Positions 21,122 to 31,765 of a DNA stretch of 64,000 bases are shown in pieces. The stretch is from positions 4,278,001-4,342,000 of the forward strand of contig JAFEKR010000002.1 of assembly GCA_019022495.1 (NCBI GenBank), read 5' to 3'. This DNA is from Epichloe hybrida (Eukaryota > Ascomycota > Sordariomycetes > Hypocreales > Clavicipitaceae). Below the pieces are notes generated by a model. The model worked only from the letters and a program-made list of their open reading frames with translations, ran no database searches and was not told the DNA's origin. The stretch's first letter is position 1. Each line of letters starts with the position of its first letter. The position numbers and the translations under genes are program-made.

Positions 21122-23398
21122 ATGGCCAGAACTGTGAACTCGGCCAGAAACCGGCAGAAGCGCAGCGACGATAGAGATCGCGCCAAGAACTGGAGAACGC
21201 GTCAATCATCAAATTCTACGCGCGCGCCGCCGCCGAGCTCTTACGACAGACCACCCCAGCGATCCGACAATTGGAGACCGGGAGGTGGTGTACGTAACGA
21301 TCGAGATGATGCATATGGCCATCGAAGTGATGCGCCTCGCTCATCCGGCTCGTATCGACCCCAGGTACCACAAGGAGATTTTACTTTCCGAGTCGACAAA
21401 CCTGCCGGTATCGTAAATCAACCGCAAAATGGTCATCAATCTGGCGACAGAGGGCATCCGAGGGATCGGCGCGGCCCGTCCAGAAAGCCAGGACGGCGTT
21501 GGCAGCCACCTCCACATCCCTCCGAACGAGCGCTCATCAATGGCGCAACACTTAATGTCCCCGAGGAGCGGGTAGATGATGGAGAAGGCGGGGCAAAATT
21601 TCGCGATTTGGACGACCTCTCAGATGATGATGTGCTCGAGATGGATATATCGTCCGCATCGGAATCTGGGGAGCCGTTAAGGAAGCGTGCGCGCACAGAG
21701 AGGACTGTGGATGAGACCGAAGAGGCACCACATTGGTCCAACCCAGATCCGTATACTGCACTGCCTTGTCCTGATGAGACGACGCAAAAGAAACGAGACG
21801 TAGTGAAACTGATTCGAAAGGCGAGACTGGGAGAATTGGCCAAACCGGACGCTCCTGCCGAAGCCGAGGATTTCTTGTCGTTTGATCTGACGGAAGACGA
21901 GGAAGAGGAAGAATCCGAAGAAGAGGAAATTATTCCACCACCTCCTTCTGAGCCCCAACCGCCGCCGCCTCCCACGGGGCCTGCCGCCATGTCTCGCGAT
22001 CGCGAAGCAGCAGAAATTGCCAAGGAAAATGGGCTAGCAGCACCAGATCGATCAGGCCCGCTCGGATCTAGGAAACGTACGGCGAATGACGAGATCAAGC
22101 CTCCTGACTATGGCCAATTGACAAAGGTGACCACAAAGCCGTCAAAGGGTACCATTACTTCGAAATGGCTTGCGAAGAAGAACGAGGACTCGTGCCCCTG
22201 GCAAATCTATGATCACTCATCTACTCATAATATGGCTTTTCGGTGCGTCGAACAATCCTCAGTATCGAAACCTCTGCCGCTCTGGCACTTGCTAATAGTT
22301 TCTCAACAGACTGCATAAGGAAATCATTGATTTTTACGAATATGTCCGACCACGCGATTTTGAGCAACGCATCCGTGACAAGCTCGTTGAGAATCTGCGC
22401 AAAGCAATGAAGCGCGATGGACGCAACTTTGCCTCTGCCGAGGTCCATCCATTCGGCTCCTTCATGTCCGGTCTTTACTTGCCTACGGCGGACATGGATC
22501 TTGTCGTGTGTTCTGCCAGCTACATGCGCGGCGGCCCGCCCACCTACCTGGGCGCCAAGAGCTGGCTATACAAATTCTCAAAATTCCTGTCTATGCAGCA
22601 TGTGGCCGACGCGGGCTCTATTGAAGTCATTGCACATGCTCGGATACCCCTGGTCAAGTTTGTAGACAAGCTCACAGGACTGAAGGTGGACATATCATTC
22701 GAGAACCTCGGTGGTGTTGGGGCCGTCGACACGTTCGTGTCGTGGAAGAAACAGTATCCTGCCATGCCCTTCCTGGTCACCGTAATCAAACACTTTTTGC
22801 TCATGCGTGGCTTGAATGAGCCGGTCAATGGAGGCATCGGCGGATTTTCAGTTATTTGCTTGGTCGTCAGCATGCTACAATTGATGCCTCATGTCCAGAG
22901 CCGCAGCATAATACCGGAGCATAATCTCGGAGAGATGCTTCTGGAATTCTTCGAGCTGTACGGGCGGCAGTTTCACTACGAGACCAACGCAATCTCCCTC
23001 ACCCGACCGATCGGGTACATCAAAAAGGTGAGCAACAACGAAGCCATCCCCAATCTCGTCTTCTGCTACTTAATCATGGTCAGCGCCGCGGTCGGCATGC
23101 TGACACGTCCATACAGTCCGAAGTTGCCTCTTTCACATACAAAAACAGGGACCGCTTATCGATTATTGATCCGAACAATCCCGCAAACGACATATCCGGG
23201 GGGTCATCCAATACCAACGCCATCATGGCGCGGTTCGAGGACGCCTACTACGCCTTGCGAGATCGGATGAAGGAAATTGCGCGAAACCCTGAGAGCGGGA
23301 GTATTCTAGATTCCATCCTGAGAGGAGACTACTCCTCCTTCCGCCAACAGCGAGAGTACCTGAGACACGTACACGAGACCACCATCGGGCCGTGCTAA
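21122..23398 (+). CDS. Non-canonical poly(A) polymerase, TRF4/5 (Cid14) type
   Basis: Three exons (21122-22242, 22310-23027, 23117-23398; introns 67 and 89 bp) encode 706 residues. The first 370 are disordered: Arg/Asp/Pro-rich, then acidic E-E-E-E-E-S-E-E-E-E. The nucleotidyltransferase core follows, with H-P-F-G-S-F-M-S-G-L-Y-L-P-T-A-D-M-D-L-V-V holding the catalytic pair Asp435 and Asp437. The third Asp lies in K-V-D-I-S-F. A PAP-associated domain (G-G-I-G-G-F-S-V-I and N-L-G-E-M-L-L-E-F-F-E-L-Y-G) comes next. In yeast, Trf4/5 is the catalytic subunit of the nuclear TRAMP complex with Air1/2 and Mtr4, adding short oligo(A) tails that direct aberrant RNAs to the exosome. In fission yeast Cid14 also supports heterochromatin silencing. 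The start ATG follows a CT-rich leader; an upstream in-frame alternative is less likely. Confidence 0.93.
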
Positions 23399-24390
23399 CA
23401 CACCAGAATCCCTTGATCAAACAAAACGGGCTTATTTCACACAGGGCGAGGAGAACTATGACACGATTTCGGCGTCGATGTCCAGCGTCGATGATTATCC
23501 ACGTTTTGTTTTATCAAAGCATTTGTATATGCATAACACGATCTCCCGCGAGGGATTGGAACAGTGAATTTTGAATGAGGACGGTGAATACGAGTGGACA
23601 TGTATTATAACGGATGCGACGAATAGCGCCGGGGTTTTTGTTTTCTTGGTTTCTTTTCTTTTTATTCTTTTCCTTTTTTTTTTTTTTTATGCTTGCACTG
23701 ATCCGTACTTGGACTGGCTACCCAGTTCACAACCACCAACAGTTTCAGGCCACGACTTGCTCATGTCTCTCGATGGCCGGCAGTAATGTTATTTCTCTTG
23801 TTCAGCCCAATCTTGCCTCGTTTTCTTTGAACTTACTGAAGGACGTGGACAGTGACATGAGAGTTCTTGTTGTGCTGCGCTTTCGACGGTATCGATTGCT
23901 GCCCGCTGCTAATTTTATTGGGAAAATAGGACTTGCACTGCACTGCATTTGCGGGGCATTTGCGGGGGAGGACGTGCTTCGTTCTCGCTGGGAGGTGGGA
24001 GTTTTCATGTCATTTCGGCAGGTTGAATTGGCGTTTGACCTGCTGTTCGGTGGCGAGGCCACCACTTTTCCTCACTGCAGGCTCTGCTTGATGTAGGGCT
24101 GCGGAGAGGCTGCGGAGAGGCTGCGGAGAGGCTGCGGAGAGGCTGTGGAGAGGCTGTGGAGGGGGAGGGGATTTGTGATTGTGATTGTGGAGGATCTACG
24201 GACGTACAACGGATTGCGGACTACATATTAGTGGGGATCCTGTCGACGGAGCGGGGCATCCTGGCCGACATGAAAGGCGTGGAGGCGCATCAACCTCAAC
24301 TTGTGATACAATGGCCTGTTTTTTGCGTCACAATAAAACTACGACTACTCCGCATATATACCATTCTTGTTCTGGAATCCAGGCGCAGCC
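23399..24390. other. Intergenic region between TRF4-type gene and D-serine dehydratase-like gene
   Basis: T-rich tracts at 23,634-23,690 give a spurious hydrophobic frame. No gene is supported. The 11-bp tandem array at 24,097-24,161 is listed separately. Confidence 0.4.
24097..24161. repeat. 11-bp tandem repeat GGCTGCGGAGA x about 6
   Basis: Head-to-tail copies of GGCTGCGGAGA occur, the last ones with TGTGG instead of TGCGG. The array sits about 230 bp before the start codon of the D-serine dehydratase-like gene. Confidence 0.9.
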
Positions 24391-26058
24391 ATGTCTTCGA
24401 TTGATCTCTACCCCTCGTCACCCCGCGACGCTCTGGCGAAGCTGTACATTGGCAAGTCGATTCGCCATGTCCCCACGCCAGCCGCCGTCATCGACGTCGC
24501 GGCCGTGAGGAGAAACTGCAAGCGCATGCTCCAGGCTTGCGACAAGCTTGGCCTGAGCTGGAGAGCCCACGTGAAGACACACAAGGTCAGTGGTCTCCTT
24601 GCATCCTTGCCTCCTTGCATCGGGCACTTTGACAACGAAGCCCTGCTTGCTTAACCAAGGTGAACGTGGGGATTTAGACTGTGGAAATAGCGCAGCTCCA
24701 AGTTGGAGCCGATGCGAGCAGGCCGGTGAATCTCATCGTTTCCACGTTGGCAGAGGCCGAGTTCCTGCTGCCCATACTGAAGGAGCATAGAGATCAAGGG
24801 CGGAGAGTCAATGTGAGTTAATCCCATACACATGCTATGGGTGCATTAGCGAGATTGAGGATGCTCATTCGGGGAAAAAAAAAAACAGGTCCTCTATGGG
24901 TTACCGATCGCTCGGAACGCCCTGTCGCGGCTGGCGGCTATCGCGCAGGAATTGGGCCAAGGCAGTGTGTCAGTTCTGCTTGATGATCCATCTCAAGTTC
25001 CAGTCATTTCCGACCTCCATTCCCTCTCAGGCGTAGTGCCCCATGCGCACGTCAAAATCGACATTGGCGAGCGCAGAGCCGGCGTGGAAGTACAGGGCGA
25101 TGGATTCCTGGAGCTGGCCGATGCGGCCGGAGACGCTCACGACCGGGGCAAAATTCGCCTATCTGGGCTGTATTCCCACGCGGGTCACTCATACGGCGGC
25201 GACAGCAGAGCAGCGGCTATCAAGATGATGCGTGCCGAAATGGCCGCCATGCTCCAAGGAGCCGGTCGACTGAGGTCCAGAGCCAGCGAGAAGTCGGCGG
25301 CAAAGTTGCCCGCGCTGGTCGTCTCTGCCGGGGCCTCACCCACGGCGTTGTCGGTGCAGAACTTGATTACGGCGGCGGAGGAGGAGGAGGAGGAGGAGGA
25401 AGGAGGAGGAGGAGGAGGAGGAGGAGGAGGAGACGAGACCGTCCCCGACGAGGTGCGAGCACAAGTCAAATCGCTTGCCCAACTTTTCGCGTCCATCAAA
25501 GGGAACAACGGTCTTGTCGTCGAGATCCACGCGGGCGTGTACCCGATACTGGATCTGCAGCAGTTGGCAGCCCACAGCATTGATGCCTCCAGACTCTCCT
25601 GGGGGGACATTGCCTTGACCATCCTTGCCGAGGTACACAGCAATTATCCGGGTCGCGGCGTCAATGGCTCTGGTGAGGCCTTGATCGGCGCAGGCGGCCT
25701 GGCGCTCGCGAGGGAGCCTTGCAAGGCGTACGGGGGGATGGCCATGGTGACGCCGTGGAACAGACGAGGCGTTGCGCAGCCGACGTGTGAGGTTGAGCAT
25801 TTCCGCGGATGGATCGTCGGTCGCATCGCGCAGGAACATGGCATCTTGACGTGGAGAAGTGGGCATTCGCAGGCCGAGTTTACGCAGCCGCAGCCGGACC
25901 AGGACAACATGCCCAAGGTTGGGGAAAGGGTCCGGCTCTGGCCGAACCACGCGTGCATTGCCGGCAGTCAATATGGGTGGTACTTTGTCGTGGATCAGGA
26001 CGAAGCCGGAAGGGAGGACGTGATTGTTGATGTTTGGATCAGGGCTAGGGGATGGTGA
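24391..26058 (+). CDS. D-serine dehydratase-like / D-threonine aldolase-type PLP enzyme
   Basis: Three exons (24391-24585, 24678-24812, 24889-26058) give 499 residues. The fold is the alanine-racemase-type TIM barrel with a C-terminal D-serine dehydratase-like domain. The PLP lysine is expected at Lys62 in H-V-K-T-H-K, and the zinc ligands typical of DSD1 enzymes are present as P-N-H-A-C (His464, Cys466). The substrate side has G-L-Y-S-H-A-G-H-S-Y and H-A-G-V-Y-P. Family members convert D-serine to pyruvate and ammonia or cleave D-threonine to glycine and acetaldehyde; sequence alone does not decide which. An insertion of about nine Glu followed by about ten Gly, coded by a GAG/GGA microsatellite at about 25,375-25,433, is unusual. 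It falls between conserved barrel segments and would form a surface loop. All three exons are in phase 0. Confidence 0.9.
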
Positions 26059-26502
26059 CTCGGTCACTACATACGAGGATACCGGACACCAACTTGTTTG
26101 AGGACTCGGTACACAAGTGTGTAACTTGTAATTTTGTACAATTTGTGCGCACATGAGATCCCTTATCTGCCTCGCGACAGATGCGCACATGGACTCAGAC
26201 ATGTCACATGTGGGGGTGGCCGTCAAGTCCTTTAGATACCGTACGGATTATGCATGAGACAAATGCTCGTTATCAATGGATTGGGCGGATCGATAATCCG
26301 ATGGGCGCGCGAGAGCTCCCCCTCGTTTCTGATTGTCCATCTTTTTCGACACGCGAGCCCTTGCAAATACTGTGCAGTACTCCGTACAAGATGTAGCAAC
26401 AAGACTGCTTGCGACTTAAAACGACACCTTGCTCTCCTCTTTATGAGAGCCGTGTGTTACCAGGGAGCCGACTTTCATCCTCGCTTCTCCATGAATCCGT
26501 CA

Positions 26503-27843
26503 TGGCTGCCGCGCCTTCTGCAGACGTCGAGGCGGTAGGCATGGCCGGTAACGAGCATGAGCACGAGCACAAGCACGACGAGTATTATGCAAAGAATGAT
26601 GAGCCTTGCGACGATACAGCCCGCGCGGTGACGGTGGTGGACAAAGCTGCCGAGCGTAGCTTGTGCTTCAAATTCGACGTCCGTCTGATGCCCGTCTTGT
26701 CCATCATGTGTAAGTTTTGCCATGCCAGCCTCAACGACCCAACGGGTCGGTTTTCCTCGGAACAGAACTTGACAATGTGTGAACTGATATTGAGGAATGT
26801 GGACCGGCAGACTTGTTCAACGCGCTTGACAAGGGAAATCTGAGCAACGCACAAACAAACGGCCTCAGCAAAGGTTCGAAATAGATTAGATGGATGCCCC
26901 AACCACCACACATGGTTCGGCTGACTGAAACTGCAATTCAAAACAGACCTCGCCCTCAAAGACGGACAGTATAACATCTCTTCCTGATCGAGGGCTCCGC
27001 CACCGTCTTGTTCGCCGTCTTCGCCCTCTGCTATCTCCCCGCGAGCGCCGCCACGGCCAAGTTCCTGACCGAGGAGGAACAGGCGCTGGCCTTTCGCCGC
27101 ATCCAGGCCGATTCCTCCTCGGTGGTGTCGGAGGACTTCAGCCTCGGGGACGCCCTCCGCATCTTCCGGTGCCCTTCCTCGTACGCCTTCCTCGCCATCG
27201 AGCTGTGTCTGGGCGTGCCTCTCCAGTCCGTCGGCCTGTTCCTCCCCCCAGATCGTCCAGCGGCTGGGCTACCCGGCCGTCGCACCCAACGTGACCGGCG
27301 CGGCCATGCTTCTTGTCCTGGCCTTCGCGTCCGGATCTCTCGCGCCTTCGCTTCCCCTTCATCGTGCTCGGCTTCGCCTTCACCTGCGTCGGCTTCGTCA
27401 TCTACGCCCGCCATCCCCGACGACGACGACGACGACGACGTCCACGCCCACATCCGGGTCGCGTACTTGGCTACCTTCATGATGTGATGGGGCACGTCTG
27501 CGCCCTCCGTTCTCCTGTCGACGTGGTACAGCAACAATATCGCGCACGAGGGCCGCCGCCTCACACTGACTTCGGTGGGCGTGCCTCTGGCGAACCTCTC
27601 ATGGGTCTCGCGGCGAGCAACATGTTCCGCGAGCCCGATGCGCCCAAGTACCTGCCTGCGCTCGTTGCCGCCGCCTGCTTCGGCGCCGCCGGCGCTTTCA
27701 TCACCGGCCTGCTCGGTCTCTACATGATTCTCGACAACAGGCGGCGGGACCGCAGGGCCGGTGTCAAGGTCAAGGCCAGAGACGTGCCGACCTTGAAGTT
27801 GAGGGGCGGGCCGAGCTCACCTGATTTTCGATGGTATCTGTAG
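26503..27843 (+). pseudogene. Allantoate-permease-type (Dal5-like) MFS transporter, broken
   Basis: The N-terminal part begins at the ATG at 26503 and reaches F-D-V-R-L-M-P-V-L-S-I-M. After an intron-like stretch it continues to N-L-S-N-A-Q-T-N-G-L and D-L-A-L-K-D-G-Q-Y-N-I, the start of this anion:cation symporter family. It then jumps, in another frame, to A-T-V-L-F-A-V-F-A-L-C-Y-L-P and T-E-E-E-Q, which in the family lie after the sixth membrane helix. About 120 residues (helices 2-5) are therefore missing. More frame changes occur near 27,245-27,300 and about 27,340-27,590, before the last helices (P-A-L-V-A-A-A-C-F-G) and the stop at 27843. At least three disruptions make this a pseudogene. 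Intact relatives import allantoate, ureidosuccinate, vitamins or dipeptides across the plasma membrane. Confidence 0.8.
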
Positions 27844-28042
27844 AGTTCCGCAAACACGGGACCGCGGAATCCGCAAAGGCGTATATATTATATAGATGTA
27901 GTCACATTCATTCAGACACACACACACACACACACACCCAATGATTCATGACATTCATGGTCTATACCCTACGCATCTCCAAGGAAATTCCAATTCCATG
28001 CTTCAGAGCGATCTACCTACCTACCTACCTACCCAAGAGGTG
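27844..28042. other. 3' flanks between pseudogene and regulator
   Basis: This holds a (CA)n run at 27,918-27,937 and a CTAC repeat at 28,013-28,032, and is otherwise featureless. Confidence 0.4.
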
Positions 28043-30703
28043 TTAATCCCTTTTGGTAGGAGAAAAATCGTCCGCCTGCAAAAACAAGCCCAAATCGCCA
28101 AACGCATCATCCCCTTCCCAATGCCCATTCACAAGATTAAGATACTGGTCCTGGAACAAATCATGCTGCACGCGCTGCTGGTCCAGACTCGGCGACGGCA
28201 CTGCCGAGGCGCCCCCGTTGCTGCCGACAAATGGATCGGGTCGCTTCGTTGAACCCGTCGGCTGCTGTTGCTGCTTCACGCCAGGAACGCCGTCTGCCTG
28301 TGCCTGTGCGGCATGCAGACGATCGGCGATGGACCGGTCCAGGTACTGGAGGAACAGATCGAGCACATTGTTGTTGATCCGCCAGTATTTCTGTATCTCC
28401 TTCAGGCACAAGAGGCACATTTGCGCCCGGTGCTCCGCTATTCTTCGCGAGATGCCCATGCCGCGACGGATGCTGATGACGTGGATACAGAGTGCCGCGA
28501 AGAGACTTGTGATTCTGGAACAGCGTAAGAAATATAATTCACCTAGCAGTTACGAAGATGGTGAACCCCCCCCCAAAAAGAAAAAAAAGGAAGGGGGATA
28601 GGAAGGGGGATTCTTTTTCCCCCAAAGAAAGGTTGCTCTTACGAGTGCATTTGTCCGTATCGCAGAGTCCCGTGCGTGGACATGTCTTCCGCGATTCTGC
28701 TAATTCGACAGGCCGCAGCCGTGACGACCTGGTTCTTCTTGTCGCCCTCGCCGTACCGAAGGAAACTGTTTCTGTGTACCAAAATGCGCACATGGCTGCG
28801 GAGAGAGAGGCGGCATGAGACGCGTCAGAATGATGCGGCGACTTGTAACGATGAGGAGAGAGGTTGCTGGAACAGGGGACTGAAAGACCAACTTGTACGC
28901 TAGATGCAGGAGACAGGTCCAGACGGACTCGCTGCCTTCGTCCGTCGCATACTTCATGCTCCCTGGGAGACTGTCCTTCCATGCCTCGAGGGCACCATCT
29001 AGATTTCTGACGTTGTCTGCTGAGGATTTCCCTTTTCCTGGGGCAAAGTGTAGGTCTATGACGCGGCCGACTTGTGCATGATGACAGGTCAGCATTTCAA
29101 TCAATAAGATAAAATAGAAATAAATAAATAAAACCCAGGCCCGCAGATCGACTCACGTAATCTTGCAATCTCAACCATTTTGATAGTATATGTCACGTGC
29201 TCCGGTTGGCACGATCCGAAAAGGGGGTTATTAGCACACACGGCTTCCGACTCGAGATCCGTGGCACTCAGTGGCTCAATGTCACAGTCTTCGTCTCGGA
29301 TTCTACTCGGGAGGCCCAACGCGGCTGCCACTTGTCGTTCTCTGACCTGCCTTGAATAAGCTTGCAAATTTTTTTTTTGTCGATGGGAAAAAAAAAAAAA
29401 AAAAAAAGAAAAGACAAGTCCCTACGTAGATGGACCACCAGATCCTCCTCCTCATGCGAGTCATGTGTGTGTTTTTCGCACTTGGTCTCGGGTTAGAAAC
29501 TTGTGTGTAAGAACGAACCGTTTGAGCGACCAATGAATGGGATATCAACCAGGCTGACAACTTACGACCTATGCAAGCCATACGACTCGGAAAGTGTAAT
29601 GACGACACCCAGCCAGTACCGGACGTCGCGAACATTTGCCGGCCCGCCGCGCCAGAAGCTCATGAGGAAAATGGACTGTATCAGTATGACCTCGTCCTTT
29701 TCCCAGTCTGCGTGGAACAAGAGCCGTGCCCGGTGGTACAATATTCGCTTGGCCTCCAGCCTGTCGTGGAAGCCCATGGCCACGATGGTGTCGTCGTCGC
29801 AGTAGGTGGCGCCGATGAACAGCATGGCTTGGAGCAGGAGCCGGGACATGTCCATGGCGGCCAGTCGTCTCGTCACCTCGGCGCGGTCCAGGATGGGGAA
29901 GCTCGGGTGGAACCAGGTGAAGTAGGCTTGCAGGGCGGGCAGGCAGGTCTGCAGATCGGGGAGCGTGAAGGCGCCTTCGTCCCGGAGATATCTCATGGTG
30001 CTGGCGCTCGTGCCGGCACCTTGGACCTGCGATTGCGAGCTGGGGCTGCCGGGGATGGGGAAGGTGAGCCGTGGCTTTTGGTTCGAGGCATTGCCGCTGC
30101 CTTGGGCGGCGGCAGCCTCGTTGCCGGGGACCAGGGTGAGGAAATTCGATTCTCCAAAGAAGAGCGTGTTCTCGGTCGCCGCAGCGGCGTCATTGGGACT
30201 TGTTGGGCTTGGGCTTGCCCGCGGGTTCGCCGCGTCCGGCAGATGGGATTCGTCGGCGATGCTGGACGATGGCGGACGCGCACTTGTTGTTAAGTCGATT
30301 GTTCGCGCCGGTGGGCTTAATGACACGCTTGTTGTGTCTGGGGCTGAGGTTGGGGCTGAGGCTGGGGCTGAGGCTGGGGCTGGGGCTGGGGCAGGCTCGA
30401 GTCTGCGAGATCTGCGTGGGTATCTGCGGGCGACGAAAACGTCATGTCCTGTGTGAGTAATAATGATAAAAACTTGGGTTTTCCGAGGACGACCTCGACG
30501 GCTCACTTTCCTCGACGGGGAAAGACTCACCTCCCGCGACGAGAGGGAAGAACCTCACACTTGGCTCCGGATGAGGCGCAGTTGGTGCAGGGCTGGACCT
30601 CGGTGACGTTGCATCGCACCCGGCGAGCATGGCATTCGCGACAGGCGTGCTTGGCCCGGGTCTTCTCGGGCTTGCGACTTGATGGTGCTGCCGGGGGCGG
30701 CAT
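28043..30703 (-). CDS. Zn(II)2Cys6 transcription factor with fungal-specific regulatory domain
   Basis: Seven exons in phase, 30531-30703, 29566-30423, 29426-29486, 29157-29346, 28893-29070, 28643-28795 and 28043-28505, give 691 residues. A Zn2Cys6 cluster lies at residues 21-49 (C-x2-C-x6-C-x7-C-x2-C-x6-C). A long Pro/Ala/Ser linker contains alternating A-P repeats. The middle-homology domain (PF04082 type) is typical: Y-F-T-W-F-H-P-S-F-P-I-L-D, Q-S-I-F-L-M-S-F-W, R-R-R-I-W-W-S-I-Y, A-L-G-L-P. The C-terminus is Gln-rich and acidic. The intron at 28796-28892 uses an atypical GTTGGT donor, but only that choice restores the conserved H-L-A-Y-N-H-V-R-I-L-V-H-R sequence. It is a nuclear DNA-binding regulator whose target is unknown. 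It sits at the left edge of the glycan-utilisation-like gene group, downstream of a pseudogene and upstream of a promoter rich in short repeats. Confidence 0.88.
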
Positions 30704-30765
30704 GGCGGCGATGGCGGCACTCGCGCGGTGACATTGAACGCATCAGCCGCGTGTTGCTTGAGGGT

Positions 30766-30945
30766 GAGGTTTGGTGAGGTTTGGTGAGGCTTGGTGAGGT
30801 TTGGGGAGGCTTGGTAAGGCTTGGTGCTGCATTTGGTGTCGACTGAAGTGAGAGGAGAGGGTGAGAGACTGAGAGTGAGTGAGTGAGCGGGACAGGGAGT
30901 GAGTGAATGAGTCAGTAAGTGAGTCAGTGAATGAGTGAGTGAGCT
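30766..30945. repeat. Tandem repeats in the regulator promoter: GGTGAGGTTT and GAGT arrays
   Basis: A 10-bp array (GGTGAGGTTT and GGTGAGGCTT variants, about six copies, 30,766-30,827) is followed by an irregular GAGT/GTGA array (30,860-30,945). Both lie within 250 bp upstream of the start codon (30703) of the minus-strand Zn2Cys6 regulator and could affect its promoter or leader. No effect can be shown from sequence. Confidence 0.8.
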
Positions 30946-31039
30946 TAAACTGGAACTTGCCCGCCTGCCGCACCAGACTCAATGCGCGCGCATCTCACAC
31001 GTCATCTTTGGCCATTTGTATGCTTGACTGCTGACTATT

Positions 31040-31665
31040 CACTAAAATGTATCCCAGATTTGAGAAGCGTTGGGAAATATTCATTATTTGAATGTCCCCC
31101 CCCTCGCTTGCCTCGCCGACTTTGTCTCTCGGCGCCTTGTCCTCGCCAGCGAGATCATCCTCGACGCGACCTGCGCCACATGTCATCCAGATCTTCTGCC
31201 CGCTCACGACGTACCCATTCCCCTGTCTTCTGAGCCGTCGTCGACAAGCCCGAGCGTGTTCAGTCCCGCGTTTGGCTCCGTGACACCAAAACACGTCCGC
31301 CGCTTCCCGGAGATGATGTCGGGAATCGTCTCCTCCAATTGCTCCCGGGAACCACACTTGGCCAGCGGCTGAGTCGCATAGACGTTGGCATGGACTGTGA
31401 GCAGATTTGGTTGATAGAATCGCGGACGAGAAGCTGGCTCTCGGCGAAGCCGGTGGTCACTGTGGCGCATTGCGTGAGGTCTGCGTAAGGGCAGACCTCG
31501 TGCAGCATTCATTGCCTTGAAAATCGCGCACATTGGAAAAATGGTGATAACGTCAATCCATGATTTCAAGGATGGTGTATGGAGTACATTCATCAAAGTC
31601 GGCTCAATCTGGTAGTACCTGAACTGTGTAATGGGTCGGTATTTTTTTGCAGGCAGACGTATCAT
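31040..31665 (-). pseudogene. Acyl-CoA dehydrogenase fragment
   Basis: On the minus strand a short frame contains C-F-G-V-T-E-P-N-A-G-L-N-T-L (about 31,270-31,310), the FAD/substrate-binding signature of acyl-CoA dehydrogenases, preceded by an I-P-D-I-I-S-G-K-R-R match. In a shifted frame it continues G-N-G-Y-V-V-S-G-Q-K-I-W-M-T (about 31,190-31,230), the next conserved strand. The rest of the enzyme (about 380 aa in the family) is missing on both sides, and the frame shift plus stops show that it is a relic. It lies between the first regulator and the glycoside hydrolase and may mark an insertion or the edge of a rearrangement. Confidence 0.75.
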
Positions 31666-31765
31666 GACTTGACGTGTTTGACTTGATCTTTCAGCATTTG
31701 GATGCGTAAAAAAAGACCATTCCTTTACTCGTGTCCGACTTTCCCAATCTGCACTACTCAGTACT

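Noticed and set aside
23614..24096. 160-aa plus-strand hydrophobic frame
   Set aside because: Its hydrophobic start is the translation of a T-tract in the region 3' of the TRF4-type gene; no conserved motif.
29571..30456. Long plus-strand frames opposite the first Zn2Cys6 regulator
   Set aside because: They run antisense to an exon with clear regulatory-domain homology and have no motif of their own.
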